Assembly: GCA_045593005.1 (NCBI GenBank)
Contig: JAZNVV010000065.1
Location: 1 to 26,045 of the forward strand
Length of the DNA: 26,045 nucleotides
Direction: 5' to 3'
Source of the DNA: UBA11475 sp045593005
GTDB taxonomy: Bacteria > Bacillota > Clostridia > Christensenellales > Borkfalkiaceae
Shown: positions 1 to 8,730 of the stretch, piece after piece
Layout of the letters: each line of letters begins with the position of its first letter
Numbering within the stretch: position 1 is the first letter of the stretch
Notes under the pieces: generated by a model
Seen by the model: only the letters and a program-made list of their open reading frames with translations
Database searches by the model: none
Told to the model about the DNA's origin: nothing
Made by a program: the position numbers and the translations under genes

Positions 1-1055
1 GTGCTTTCTTGGCTTAAAATAAAGGCAGACTTCATTTGCTCTTTGCCACGCGCAAACTCGTTTTGAGTAATGCCGTTATCGTAAAAGTTCTTTATTTCTT
101 CCTTAATAGCAAGCACGGCGTCTTTGACCTTGGCAGGATTAACTGCTGCATATATTTCCGTTTTACCAGCCCCTGTATAAGACGACGGATAGGAGTATAT
201 CGTATAACATAGCCCCATTTCTTCTCTAATGCGTTGGAAAAGTCTACTTGACATTCCACCACCTAGCACGGTGTTTGCAATACTTAAAGAATTCAAGCGT
301 TTATCGCCGTAAGCGTAACTTGGCAACGAAAGTGCTATATGAACTTGCTCAATATCCTTATTTTTTGCAAGGCTGTGCGTGTACGTTGGCACAGTTTCGC
401 ACATAACGGTGTCATCAAAATGCCCCGTAAAGCCTGCAAAATACTTATCTACAAGGGCTACTGTTTCTTCAACGTTGACAGCGCCTGCAACAGAAATAAC
501 CACGTTTTTAGGGACGTAGCGTTTACTCATATAATCAACTATATCAGCGCGCGTAAACTTTTTAATATTTTCAATCGGACCTAAAATAGTCCAGCCAAGT
601 TCGCCCTCACCGTAAAATGCCGTTGAAACAAGGTCAAGACACACTTCGTCAGGCGCGTCTTCCGTCATATTAATTTCTTCAATAACAACGCCCCTTTCCT
701 TTTCAATTTCTTCCGGACTAAAAGTAGAATTTAAGAAAATATCCGATAAAATTTCAAAAGTTTCAGCCTGATGCTCGTAAGTAGAAAGTGTGTAATAACA
801 AGTTATATCCCTTGACGTAAAAGCGTTTATGTTAGAGCCTATCCTGTCGATATGGTCGGAAATTTCAAACGCTGTGCGCTTTTTTGTACCCTTAAACATC
901 ATATGTTCAATAAAATGCGAAATGCCGTTATTATCGGGCGTTTCGTTACGGCTACCCGTCGCAACAAAAATTCCCGTCGAAACGGACAAAAGCCCTTCCA
1001 TCGGCTTTATAATAAGTTTTAATCCACTATCGTATACTTTTGTGAATTCAGCCAT
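1..1055 (-). CDS. mlpA: M16 family zinc peptidase (MlpA/YmxG-like), C-terminus cut by window edge
   Basis: This is the N-terminal ~351 residues of an insulinase-type (M16) peptidase, read through position 3 without a stop, so it is truncated only by the window. The inverted zinc motif HFIEH is at residues 47-51, and the distal glutamate lies in VVIEEINM near residues 126-127. The N-terminal fold ends in the family-like ELGWTILGPIENI stretch. Family members usually have about 410-430 residues, so roughly 60-80 are missing. The ATG start at 1055 is preceded by an AGGGG-type ribosome site and lies one base after the ylxY stop, so the two are probably translationally coupled. In Bacillus subtilis the order rpsO-pnpA-ylxY-mlpA is the same. 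The role is inferred to be processing of peptides or regulatory proteins; the substrate cannot be told from sequence. The symbol rests on synteny and family. Confidence 0.88.
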   Translation of the reverse strand, partial: MAEFTKVYDSGLKLIIKPMEGLLSVSTGIFVATGSRNETPDNNGISHFIEHMMFKGTKKRTAFEISDHIDRIGSNINAFTSRDITCYYTLSTYEHQAETFEILSDIFLNSTFSPEEIEKERGVVIEEINMTEDAPDEVCLDLVSTAFYGEGELGWTILGPIENIKKFTRADIVDYMSKRYVPKNVVISVAGAVNVEETVALVDKYFAGFTGHFDDTVMCETVPTYTHSLAKNKDIEQVHIALSLPSYAYGDKRLNSLSIANTVLGGGMSSRLFQRIREEMGLCYTIYSYPSSYTGAGKTEIYAAVNPAKVKDAVLAIKEEIKNFYDNGITQNEFARGKEQMKSAFILSQES

Positions 1056-1056
1056 T

Positions 1057-1785
1057 TTATACCCCTTTTATTGTATCCGAAACCGTCAATCCAGTTAAAC
1101 CGTTTTGCGAATAAAAATCAATAATTTTTGAAAGCACGTTTGCCGTTTGCTTGGTAGGATGCATTAAAATTATATTGCCTGCCGAGCAATTTTTTATCGC
1201 GCGTGAATAGATTTTATCGCCATCTTGGTCACGCCAGTCAATCGTATCGTTTGTCCACATTATAGCACGATAACCCATTGTTTCGCAAGCCTTTATCGTG
1301 CTTGAAGAAAAACTTCCCGACGGTGGCGCAAAATTGCTTACTTCTACTCCACATAAACCCTTTATTAACTGATGAGTGTATTTCATTTCTTGTAAATTTT
1401 GTTCATAACTTAATTTTGCGTGGTCTTTGTGATAATACCCGTGCGAGCCTATTTCGTGCCCTTCATCACGAATTCGTATTAAGGTGTCTACGTTATCGTC
1501 TGCCCAACATCCACCGATAAAAAACGTCGCTTTTACCCCTTTATCTTTAAGAACGTCTAAAATTTTATTGACTTCATCAGTCCCTTGATAAACGTTAAAA
1601 GTGTATGCTACGCCACCACAATTTTCGTTGCCTTTATATATTGCGCTTTGTTTGGTCGTAGTGATAATAACGTCACTTTTTACAGGTGTTATGGCTATAA
1701 CAACAAAAACGGCAATAACTATTAAACACAAAACTGAGTTTACAAACAATTTACTTTTAATTATTTTATTCAAAAAAGGCTTCAT
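1057..1785 (-). CDS. ylxY: YlxY-type polysaccharide deacetylase homologue, membrane anchored, probably non-canonical active site
   Basis: This 242-residue protein has one N-terminal hydrophobic segment (about residues 13-33), so it is an uncleaved anchor or signal peptide, followed by a NodB-homology domain. Several NodB motifs are present: SHGYYH at 114-119, APPSGSF at 153-159, TIDW near 181-184 and LMHPT at 207-211. Motif 1, normally TFDDG with the catalytic base and a metal-binding Asp, reads TFNVYQG (62-68), so both aspartates are absent. The same loss is characteristic of Bacillus YlxY, and the position between pnp and an M16 peptidase gene matches. The likely place of action is the cell envelope, but deacetylase activity is doubtful. 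The ATG at 1785 is the only plausible start, because an in-frame stop lies five codons upstream. No good ribosome site is visible. The pnp terminator upstream means it probably needs its own promoter, which I could not identify. Confidence 0.85.
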   Translation of the reverse strand: MKPFLNKIIKSKLFVNSVLCLIVIAVFVVIAITPVKSDVIITTTKQSAIYKGNENCGGVAYTFNVYQGTDEVNKILDVLKDKGVKATFFIGGCWADDNVDTLIRIRDEGHEIGSHGYYHKDHAKLSYEQNLQEMKYTHQLIKGLCGVEVSNFAPPSGSFSSSTIKACETMGYRAIMWTNDTIDWRDQDGDKIYSRAIKNCSAGNIILMHPTKQTANVLSKIIDFYSQNGLTGLTVSDTIKGV

Positions 1786-1890
1786 ATATACAATGTATGT
1801 TTAATTAAGCCCTTTTATTACTTTTATTAAGTTGATATGTTTTTGGTTGCATTTCACGCCACCGTTACATAATCAAATATAACCAAAACA

Positions 1891-1916
1891 AAAAAAGCAC
1901 CGTTGGGTGCTTTTTT
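1891..1916 (-). terminator. Rho-independent terminator after pnp
   Basis: The inverted repeat AAAAAAGCACC / GGTGCTTTTTT with a 4-nt loop lies just downstream of the pnp stop codon. A/T tracts on both sides make it usable in either direction. It separates pnp from ylxY. Confidence 0.85.
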
Positions 1917-1929
1917 ATTTGTTTTATAA

Positions 1930-4023
1930 TTAATCCATCTTTTCTAAAAGTTTAAGGTCGATACCCTTTTCACCAATCTTGATGATTTCAACTTTTACTT
2001 GGTCGCCGATATGGAGAACTTCTTCAACGCTTTCAATTCTCTTATCGCTCATTTTAGAGATATGAATTAAACCGTCTTTACCCGGAGCAAGTTCACAAAA
2101 AGCCCCAACTTTTGGTAAAATTCTAACGACTTCAGTCATAAACATATCGCCAACTTCTGGATCTTTTGCGATTGAAAGAACAATCGCTTTTGCACGCATT
2201 AAGCCTTCGTGGTTAGCAACTGCTGCGATAGAAACAAGACCGTCATCAGTAATGTCAATCTTAACGTTTGTTTCTTCAATAATCTTATTGATAACCTTAC
2301 CACCAGAGCCGATAACTTCTCTAATCTTTTCAGGGTTAATGTTAAATGAAATAATTTCAGGAGCGTATGGTGAAAGTTCTGCATTTGGCTTGTCAATAAC
2401 TTCAAGCATCTTGTTTAAGATGTGACGACGACCGTCGTTAGCCTGTGCAATAGCCTTTCTTAAAATTGTTTCGTCAATGCCCTTAATTTTAATATCCATT
2501 TGGATAGCCGTGATACCGTTTTCAGTACCAGCAACCTTAAAGTCCATATCGCCCAAGAAGTCTTCAAGACCTTGGATATCCGTCATAACGGCAACTTTAC
2601 CACTTTCAACGTCTTTGATAAGACCCATAGCAACGCCTGCAACCGGTGCTTTGATAGGAACACCTGCATCCATAAGAGCAAGTGTTGAACCACAAACTGA
2701 ACCCATTGACGTAGAACCGTTAGAAGATAATACTTCTGAAACCATTCTGATAGCGTAAGGGAATTCTTCTTCACTTGGGATAACTTGCGCAAGTGCTCTT
2801 TCAGCTAAAGCGCCGTGACCGATTTCACGTCTACCAGGACTTCTGATACCTCTTGCTTCGCCAGATGCGTAGCCAGGCATATTGTACTGGTGCATATATC
2901 TTTTAGTATCTTCTTCGTCAAGACCTTCAAGCTTTTGAGCGTCGCCAAGCATAGCAAGTGTACAAGTAGTCATTACCTGTGTTTGTCCACGCGTAAATAC
3001 GCCTGTACCGTGAACTCTTGGCAATACACCGTGCTCACACCAAATCTTTCTAACGTCGGTAAGACCACGACCGTCAGGACGAACGCCGTTATCAACAATC
3101 TTTCTTCTTACCTTTTCTTTTGTTAAGTAGTAAAGGCTGTCTTTAATTTCTCTTTCCTTGCCTGCAAATTCTTCAGCAAAGTGTTCTAACGTAGCCTTTT
3201 CAACAGCATCTTGACCAACTTGTCTTTCGTGACGGTCAAAAGTATCTAACGCTTTATCAAGCATATCTGATGCGAATGCGCGAACTGCGTTGTCAATTTC
3301 TTCAGGAATATGGTATAAATCCATTTCAAGTTTTGCTTTGCCAACTGCTGAAACGATTTCTTCTTGGAAAGCGCATTGACGCTTAATTTCTTCGTGACCA
3401 AATAAGATTGCGCCAACCATTTCGTCGTCAGAAATTTCTTTCGAACCAGCTTCAACCATCATAATAGCGTCTTTAGTACCAGCAAGGTTTAACGCTAATC
3501 TTGAAACTTCACGCTGTTTCATGTCAGGGTTGATAACGTATTCGCCGTCAACTAAACCAACGACAACGCTACCCGTAGGGCCAGCCCAAGGGATGTCTGA
3601 AATTGAAAGCGCGATTGAAGAACCGAGCATAGCAAATGGTTCTGGTGAAATATCCGGGTCAACTGATAAAGCCGTAGCAACAACTACAACGTCGTTAAAT
3701 AAGCCTTTTGGGAAAAGTGGGCGAAGAGGTCTATCGATAAGTCTTGAAGTTAAAATAGCCTTATCGCTTGCTCTGCCTTCACGCTTTGTAAAACCCCCCG
3801 GAATTTTACCGATAGCATACATTTTTTCTTGGTAGTCAACGGTGAGTGGGAAGAAGTCTTGTCCATCTTTTGCCTGTGGAGCCATGGTAACGTTAACCAT
3901 AACAACGGTGTCGCCACAACGTACGATACAAGAACCGTTCGTCTGTTCAGCGTACTTACCCGTTTCAATTATGACTTCTCTTCCACCGATAACGGTTTTG
4001 AACTCTCTGTAAGTTTCTGTCAT
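1930..4023 (-). CDS. pnp: Polyribonucleotide nucleotidyltransferase (PNPase)
   Basis: PNPase degrades RNA 3' to 5' by phosphorolysis in the cytoplasm, as part of mRNA turnover. The 697-residue length is standard. Two RNase PH-like domains flank an all-helical linker. The second core carries the FLGDMDFKVAG segment with the catalytic acidic residues and the SSNGSTSMGSVCG phosphate-binding segment. A KH domain (core IREVIGSGGKVINKII) and a C-terminal S1 domain (VGAFCELAPGKDGLIHIS) follow. The ATG at 4023 has an AGGAGA ribosome site about 6 nt upstream. It follows rpsO after a 118-bp gap holding a strong hairpin, the arrangement seen in many bacteria, and it ends at a clear terminator. Every expected domain is present and nothing is unusual. 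Confidence 0.98.
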   Translation of the reverse strand: MTETYREFKTVIGGREVIIETGKYAEQTNGSCIVRCGDTVVMVNVTMAPQAKDGQDFFPLTVDYQEKMYAIGKIPGGFTKREGRASDKAILTSRLIDRPLRPLFPKGLFNDVVVVATALSVDPDISPEPFAMLGSSIALSISDIPWAGPTGSVVVGLVDGEYVINPDMKQREVSRLALNLAGTKDAIMMVEAGSKEISDDEMVGAILFGHEEIKRQCAFQEEIVSAVGKAKLEMDLYHIPEEIDNAVRAFASDMLDKALDTFDRHERQVGQDAVEKATLEHFAEEFAGKEREIKDSLYYLTKEKVRRKIVDNGVRPDGRGLTDVRKIWCEHGVLPRVHGTGVFTRGQTQVMTTCTLAMLGDAQKLEGLDEEDTKRYMHQYNMPGYASGEARGIRSPGRREIGHGALAERALAQVIPSEEEFPYAIRMVSEVLSSNGSTSMGSVCGSTLALMDAGVPIKAPVAGVAMGLIKDVESGKVAVMTDIQGLEDFLGDMDFKVAGTENGITAIQMDIKIKGIDETILRKAIAQANDGRRHILNKMLEVIDKPNAELSPYAPEIISFNINPEKIREVIGSGGKVINKIIEETNVKIDITDDGLVSIAAVANHEGLMRAKAIVLSIAKDPEVGDMFMTEVVRILPKVGAFCELAPGKDGLIHISKMSDKRIESVEEVLHIGDQVKVEIIKIGEKGIDLKLLEKMD

Positions 4024-4103
4024 TTTGTTTCTCCTATATTACTCTGATTTATTTAGAACCGACCGACTGGCCGAACTATTACTAATTAATTTTAACGAAA
4101 ATT

Positions 4104-4127
4104 GGGCGACAAAAAAAGTTGTCGCCC
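4104..4127 (-). terminator. Hairpin between rpsO and pnp (partial terminator or processing site)
   Basis: The perfect inverted repeat GGGCGACAA / TTGTCGCCC has a 6-nt loop. On the minus strand it is followed by AATTTTCGTT, a weak U-tract. It may lower read-through from rpsO into pnp or be cut by RNase III, as the rpsO-pnp spacer is in E. coli. Which of these applies here is inference. Confidence 0.6.
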
Positions 4128-4141
4128 GTAAAACCGTAAAA

Positions 4142-4405
4142 TTATTTTCTTAATTCTAACTTAGCAACGATTGCTCTATATCTTTCAAGGTCAACCGATT
4201 TTAAGTAATCAAGTAAGCCTCTTCTTTCACCAACCATCTTTAAAAGACCACGGCGTGAGTGATTGTCGTTCTTGTTAGCCTTAAGGTGTTCGTTAAGGTG
4301 ATTAATTCTTTCAGTTAAAAGTGCGATTTGAACTTCTGCTGAACCTGTGTCACCTTCGTGTCTTGCATGTTGTGCAATGATTGCTTGTTTTTTTGCTTTT
4401 TCCAT
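4142..4405 (-). CDS. rpsO: 30S ribosomal protein S15
   Basis: This 87-residue protein is S15, which binds the central domain of 16S rRNA early in 30S assembly. Visible signatures are the HEGDTGSAEVQIALLTERI and HLKANKNDNHSRRGLLKMVGERR segments, the conserved rRNA-binding faces. The length is typical for the family (about 89 residues). The ATG at 4405 has a strong GGGAGG ribosome site about 9 nt upstream. A near-consensus promoter and a structured leader of about 90 nt precede it (separate entries), so control through S15 binding its own mRNA, known in several bacteria, is plausible. pnp follows. Confidence 0.98.
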   Translation of the reverse strand: MEKAKKQAIIAQHARHEGDTGSAEVQIALLTERINHLNEHLKANKNDNHSRRGLLKMVGERRGLLDYLKSVDLERYRAIVAKLELRK

Positions 4406-4493
4406 AATATTTAACCTCCCGTTATGGATAAATTCGCCTCACACGGAGCAAGGGGCACGGTATTTTATCCCCAAACCACGCATTGGCACATAC
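4406..4493 (-). promoter_or_regulatory. Structured 5' leader of rpsO (candidate S15 autoregulatory element)
   Basis: The leader between the predicted transcription start (about 4493) and the rpsO ATG contains a perfect 7-bp helix, GGATAAA (complement of 4464-4470) with TTTATCC (complement of 4426-4432). It encloses about 31 nt with short GC-rich pairing options such as CUC/GAG. The helix ends 5 nt before the GGGAGG ribosome site. This fits a closed-helix or three-way-junction S15 binding site that controls translation, but I recognise it by position and architecture only. Confidence 0.5.
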
Positions 4494-4499
4494 AGTCGT

Positions 4500-4528
4500 A
4501 GTATAACAAATATCCTTTGCTTTGTAAA
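4500..4528 (-). promoter_or_regulatory. Sigma-A-type promoter of rpsO
   Basis: The -35 box TTTACA (4523-4528) and -10 box TATACT (4500-4505) are separated by exactly 17 nt. It lies just downstream of the hemZ stop codon and 95 nt before the rpsO start. Confidence 0.8.
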
Positions 4529-4564
4529 CTATTTTTACCTAACTTTAATAATTTTATTATTATT

Positions 4565-5971
4565 TTACTTCAATTTATTTAAAAATAATTTTTCTTTTTC
4601 TAATTTTATTGTTGAAAGTTTATCAATATACGTCTTGACGTCTTTAGGATTTGCATAACGCTCTATCCTATTTTCGTTCGGGAAAACCACTTTTGAAACA
4701 GCATTAGCGCCACATGCCACGTTGTTTGAAATTTCTTCCATTATGTCGATATTATAAATGCAAGCCTTGCCCTTTTTAGCATAGCCCGTGTTTTCCAAAT
4801 TGCCTGCCATATACTTTTGACGATATAAATAGTACGGCGTATACCCTGCGCTTGAAAGTGTTTTGTGCGCATATTCAACCATCTCTGAAAGACCTTCTTC
4901 AGGAAGTCTTGACTGCTCGTTTTTAAGGTCTGAACCCTTCTTTAAGCATAAAGTATGTACTGTTACGTTTTCCGGAGATAACTCAACGGCTTTGTCAATG
5001 CTATAAATAAAATCCTCAACGCTTTCACCAGTAAGCCCTGCAATAAAGTCCATATTTATATCGAAACCATATTTTTTAGCAAGTTCAAACTTTTCAATAA
5101 CGTCTTTTGACGTATGCCTTCTACCTATTGCCTCTAAAGTTTTATCGTTAAACGTCTGTGGATTAACGCATATACGGGTAACTGAATAATCTTTTAACAG
5201 TTTAAGACTATCTTCCGTAATACAGTCGGGACGGCCTGCCTCAACGGTAAATTCAACGCCGTTATAATCAATCGTTTTTAATACCTTTTCTAATAAGTGA
5301 GTTGGTAAAGTTACCGGCGTACCTCCACCGATATAAACGCTCCTTAACCTTTTAACAAACTGCTTTGCGTGCTTAATTTCGTCGCAAAGTGCGTCCACGT
5401 ATGGCTCAACAAGTTTTGACGCCGTTCTTAAATCATTTGATATAAAAGAACAATATTTGCACCTTGTTGGGCAAAAAGGTATGCCTGCAAAAAAATCAGC
5501 GTTATTATCGTCAATTTCATAAATGCCCGTTTGAGCGTCGATAATGTTTTTTATAAGTTCCGTTTTCCCTGTCGAAACCCCCATAGTATCAGTAAAAAAT
5601 TTTTCAAATTCACCAGTAGATGCAAGTTGCTGGTAAGCAAGTTTTGATGGACGGATACCTGTTAGCGCGCCCCACGGCATAACCTTACCCATAAGCGAGG
5701 AAAACGCTTTATAAGTAGAAAGTTTTGCATATCGTTTAACGTAACGTTTTTCTTCAAGTTCGGACATCATTTTTGGTGGTACGTCATGATACTCAAAAGT
5801 CTTTGTGGTCGCATTTGACGATACCGTTTTATGCGAAATTTGTATTTTGTTGTAAAAAACACCGTCTAAAAAAGTGAAGTTGTGATCGACGTTTACGGCG
5901 TTTACGTCGCAAAATAAAATCACAACTTCCCTAATTTCCGGCACTAATTTTTCAATATTAGAAGTTATCAT
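4565..5971 (-). CDS. hemZ: HemZ-type radical SAM protein (coproporphyrinogen III dehydrogenase-like)
   Basis: This 468-residue protein belongs to the HemN/HemW/HemZ radical SAM group. The iron-sulfur motif FCPTRCKYC places three cysteines at 167, 171 and 174, followed by the GGGTP segment for SAM binding and IGRRHT and MDFIAGL motifs typical of the family. The N-terminal ~155 residues before the radical SAM core are the extension that distinguishes HemZ from HemW. I place the start at the ATG at 5971, two bases beyond the 3' edge of the upstream hydrolase gene; the longer frame begins with a TTG at 6010 and would overlap that gene. By family it oxidises coproporphyrinogen, but several HemN relatives do other jobs and no other haem gene is nearby, so the substrate is uncertain. 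It is the last gene of the recJ-rel-hydrolase-hemZ run, and I see no clear terminator after it. Confidence 0.88.
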   Translation of the reverse strand: MITSNIEKLVPEIREVVILFCDVNAVNVDHNFTFLDGVFYNKIQISHKTVSSNATTKTFEYHDVPPKMMSELEEKRYVKRYAKLSTYKAFSSLMGKVMPWGALTGIRPSKLAYQQLASTGEFEKFFTDTMGVSTGKTELIKNIIDAQTGIYEIDDNNADFFAGIPFCPTRCKYCSFISNDLRTASKLVEPYVDALCDEIKHAKQFVKRLRSVYIGGGTPVTLPTHLLEKVLKTIDYNGVEFTVEAGRPDCITEDSLKLLKDYSVTRICVNPQTFNDKTLEAIGRRHTSKDVIEKFELAKKYGFDINMDFIAGLTGESVEDFIYSIDKAVELSPENVTVHTLCLKKGSDLKNEQSRLPEEGLSEMVEYAHKTLSSAGYTPYYLYRQKYMAGNLENTGYAKKGKACIYNIDIMEEISNNVACGANAVSKVVFPNENRIERYANPKDVKTYIDKLSTIKLEKEKLFLNKLK

Positions 5972-5975
5972 AATA

Positions 5976-6593
5976 CTATCTTGCCAAAAAAGGATTATAG
6001 GTTTTTTCAAAATCTAAAGTAGAGTCGTCGCCGTGTCCTGAATACAACTTGTAGTCGCCGTCAATCGCCCTGATTTTTTTAAGCGACGCCATGAGGGCAA
6101 GCCTGCTACCAGTCTTTAAGTCCGTTCTTCCGATTACCCCTTCCAAAATCGTATCGCCAACAAAAAGACAATCTTCAATCATAAAACAAGCCGAGCCTTT
6201 GGTATGACCGGGCGTTAATATCGCTTTTATTTTGATACCTGCAATGATAAATTCTTCCCCGTCGACAAACGTTTTATCTGCCACCACGGGTGGAAAATCC
6301 ACCTTAACGGCGTCGGAAAGATTTATACTGCCATCAATAAGCCCGTCTTTTTCTTCTTCTGAAACGATAATATCAACACCAGCGCGTTGCAAGTCGTAAC
6401 TACACGTGGCGTGGTCAAAATGCGTATGCGTCAAAAGCATAGCAGTCAATTTAATGTTATTTTCTTTTGCAAAAGCAAGTACGCCTTCTGCACTTACGCC
6501 ACCGTCGATAACAAAACCTTCGTTAGTGCTTTCATTAACGACAAAGTAGGAATTTACTGGAAGCGAACCGCTTACTCTTTTTAAAATCTTCAT
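5976..6593 (-). CDS. MBL-fold metallo-hydrolase (glyoxalase II/YqgX-like)
   Basis: This 205-residue metallo-beta-lactamase-fold protein carries the complete two-metal site: THTHFDH (55-61), the histidine of TPGHTKGS (H130), the aspartate of VGDT (D147) and the histidine of SGHGD (H187). Length and motifs fit the short hydroxyacylglutathione-hydrolase-like group common in Bacillota, which lacks the C-terminal substrate domain of true glyoxalase II. The reaction is therefore a thioester or ester hydrolysis of unknown substrate. The ATG at 6593 is one base after the rel stop, and the gene precedes hemZ, a recurrent Clostridia arrangement. Cytoplasmic; no signal peptide. Confidence 0.9.
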   Translation of the reverse strand: MKILKRVSGSLPVNSYFVVNESTNEGFVIDGGVSAEGVLAFAKENNIKLTAMLLTHTHFDHATCSYDLQRAGVDIIVSEEEKDGLIDGSINLSDAVKVDFPPVVADKTFVDGEEFIIAGIKIKAILTPGHTKGSACFMIEDCLFVGDTILEGVIGRTDLKTGSRLALMASLKKIRAIDGDYKLYSGHGDDSTLDFEKTYNPFLAR

Positions 6594-6594
6594 A

Positions 6595-8730
6595 TTAAGT
6601 GGTCAACCTGAATACGTCTATTATTTTATTGTGTTGTTTAAGTTTTTGAATAAGGCTTTCAAGGTCAAGTTTAGAATTAAGTTTTATGTTAGCGTCTAAA
6701 ATTGCCTTTTTAGTTTTTTGGTCAATTCTACCATTTACAGCAGTTATAGTTAAGTTCATTAAAGAAGTAACTTGTGATAAAGCGGCAAGCGCAGATGCTT
6801 GTGATTCGGAAATAAGTTCGATAGACGCGTTAAATCCACTACCGACGTCGTTTGCCCAAGAAACTTCTATAAATCTATCTGTTTCTACCCCACGCATGTT
6901 AGGACAATCTGCCCTATGAATAGTAACCCCTTTGCCTTTTGAAATATATCCTATAATTTCGTCGCCAGGGACAGGATTACAGCAACCTGCAAATCTAACG
7001 AGCAAGTCTGTCATGCCCTTTACTATAACGCCTGATTTAGACGAACTTTTAATGTTGCCGATAATCTTTTGAGGTTGCTTATTTTCCTTTCGATAATAAT
7101 CTATAAGTTTTAACAATACCTGATTAGTCGTTACAGCGCCGTAGCCAACCGACGCAAACATTTCGTCTTGGCTGGAAAAAGACATTCTTGCAGAAAGACG
7201 GATAAAAGACTCTTCGGATAAAAGGGCGCTAAGTTCATAACCTTTGCTCTTTGCTTCCGTTTCAAGCATTGATTTACCCATTTTAATATTTTCTTCTTTA
7301 AGTTCCTTTTTAAAGAAGTTTCTAATTTTAACCCTTGCCGACGAACTTTTAACGATTTTAAGCCAGTCCCAAGACGGGCCTTTTGACGTTTTAGAAGTTA
7401 TAATTTCGACCATATCGCCGACGGCAAGCGTGCTATTTAACGGCACCATTTTACCGTTTACTTTTGCGCCGACGCATTTATTACCGATAGCAGAGTGAAT
7501 GCTATATGCAAAGTCAAGTGGCGTTGCATCTTTTGGCAATGATTTTACGTCGCCGTTTGGAGTGAAAACTAAAACTTCCGAATCGTAAATGTCGCCTTTT
7601 AAGGTATTTAAAAACTCTTTTGAATCTTTAAGCCCACCTTGCCACTCCATAACTTCCCTTATCCAAGTAAGGCGTTTTTCAAAGTCGCTATCTTCGGTAT
7701 CCTTAATGTTTTCTTTATATTTCCAGTGCGCAGCGATACCAAATTCGGCAGCCCTGTTCATTTCAAAAGTACGAATTTGAACTTCGAAAATTTGTCCAAA
7801 ATTAGTGACAACCGTGGTGTGTAGCGACTGATACATATTCGCCTTTGGCGTTGCGATATAGTCCTTAATTCTACCAGGGATAGGACGCCATTTGTGGTGT
7901 ATTTTACCAAAAATTTCGTAACATTCTTCAATAGAATTAACAATAACCCTAACGGCAGTCAAATCGTAAATCTGGTCAAGCGATTTGTTTTGATTTTTCA
8001 TTTTACGGTAAATAGAGTAAAAGTGCTTTGCTCTACCGTAAACGTCGCCGTCAATATTACTATCTTGAAGTATTTGAGAAATTTCCGTAACGAATATATT
8101 TACCATTTCGTTACGTTCAGCGAGTTTTTGATTGATATTTACAATCAAATACTCATACATTTCAGGGTCAAGATATTTCAAAGATAAATCTTCTAATTCA
8201 CATTTAATTTTTGAAATACCTAATCTTCCTGCAAGTGGTGCGTAAATATCTATCGTTTCTTGCGCCATACGAAGTTGGCGTTCCGTTGATAAAAAGTTGA
8301 GCGAACGCATATTGTGCAATCTATCGGCAAGTTTGATAATTATTACCCTTATATCTTTTGCCATTGCGACGAATATCTTTCTAAAATTTTCTGCTTGCTC
8401 TTCCTCTTTAGAGTGAAATTCAATTTTTTCAAGTTTAGTAACGCCTTGAACAAGTTGTAAAATTTCGTCACCAAACTCCTTTTTTATATCCCCTTCCGAA
8501 ACAGGCGTATCTTCAATTACGTCGTGCAAAAAGGCGGCAGAAATCGTAGCCGCGTCAAGACCTAAATCGACAAGGATTTTTGCAACGGCACAAGGATGAG
8601 TGAAGTATTCTTCACCCGATGCCCTCTTTTGTCCTTGATGAGCGTCTTTAGAATATTGATATGCCCTTGTAATTACGGCGTAATCTTGTTGATTATACCG
8701 TTCTTGCAACAATTCTAATAAGTCTAACAT
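6595..8730 (-). CDS. relA: Bifunctional (p)ppGpp synthetase/hydrolase (Rel)
   Basis: This 711-residue RSH protein makes and degrades (p)ppGpp in the stringent response. The N-terminal HD hydrolase domain is intact: H45 in YFTHP, H69-D70 in AAFLHDVIEDT, and a later DRLHNMR. The synthetase domain has YSIYRKM, the GRIKDYIATPKANMYQSLH stretch and EVQIRT. The RxKD motif (RIKD) is the version found in bifunctional Rel/SpoT enzymes, not in hydrolase-dead RelA. A TGS domain (VFTPNGDVKSLPKDATPLDFAY), the cysteine/histidine-bearing C-terminal region (AGCCNPVPGDEIIGY) and a C-terminal ACT domain follow. The start at 8730 overlaps the recJ 3' end by 7 bases, so the two are probably coupled. The apt gene often found between recJ and rel is absent. 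Confidence 0.96.
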   Translation of the reverse strand: MLDLLELLQERYNQQDYAVITRAYQYSKDAHQGQKRASGEEYFTHPCAVAKILVDLGLDAATISAAFLHDVIEDTPVSEGDIKKEFGDEILQLVQGVTKLEKIEFHSKEEEQAENFRKIFVAMAKDIRVIIIKLADRLHNMRSLNFLSTERQLRMAQETIDIYAPLAGRLGISKIKCELEDLSLKYLDPEMYEYLIVNINQKLAERNEMVNIFVTEISQILQDSNIDGDVYGRAKHFYSIYRKMKNQNKSLDQIYDLTAVRVIVNSIEECYEIFGKIHHKWRPIPGRIKDYIATPKANMYQSLHTTVVTNFGQIFEVQIRTFEMNRAAEFGIAAHWKYKENIKDTEDSDFEKRLTWIREVMEWQGGLKDSKEFLNTLKGDIYDSEVLVFTPNGDVKSLPKDATPLDFAYSIHSAIGNKCVGAKVNGKMVPLNSTLAVGDMVEIITSKTSKGPSWDWLKIVKSSSARVKIRNFFKKELKEENIKMGKSMLETEAKSKGYELSALLSEESFIRLSARMSFSSQDEMFASVGYGAVTTNQVLLKLIDYYRKENKQPQKIIGNIKSSSKSGVIVKGMTDLLVRFAGCCNPVPGDEIIGYISKGKGVTIHRADCPNMRGVETDRFIEVSWANDVGSGFNASIELISESQASALAALSQVTSLMNLTITAVNGRIDQKTKKAILDANIKLNSKLDLESLIQKLKQHNKIIDVFRLTT

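Noticed and set aside
1..1055. M16 peptidase as a degenerate fragment
   Set aside because: The frame is open to the window edge with intact zinc motif, so it is truncated by the window only.
5972..6010. Longer hemZ start at TTG 6010
   Set aside because: It overlaps the upstream hydrolase gene by 35 bases. The ATG at 5971 gives a sensible N-terminus directly after that gene.
6595..8730. Rel as a synthetase-only or hydrolase-dead enzyme
   Set aside because: The HD motif is intact and RIKD is the bifunctional form, so it is treated as an ordinary Rel.
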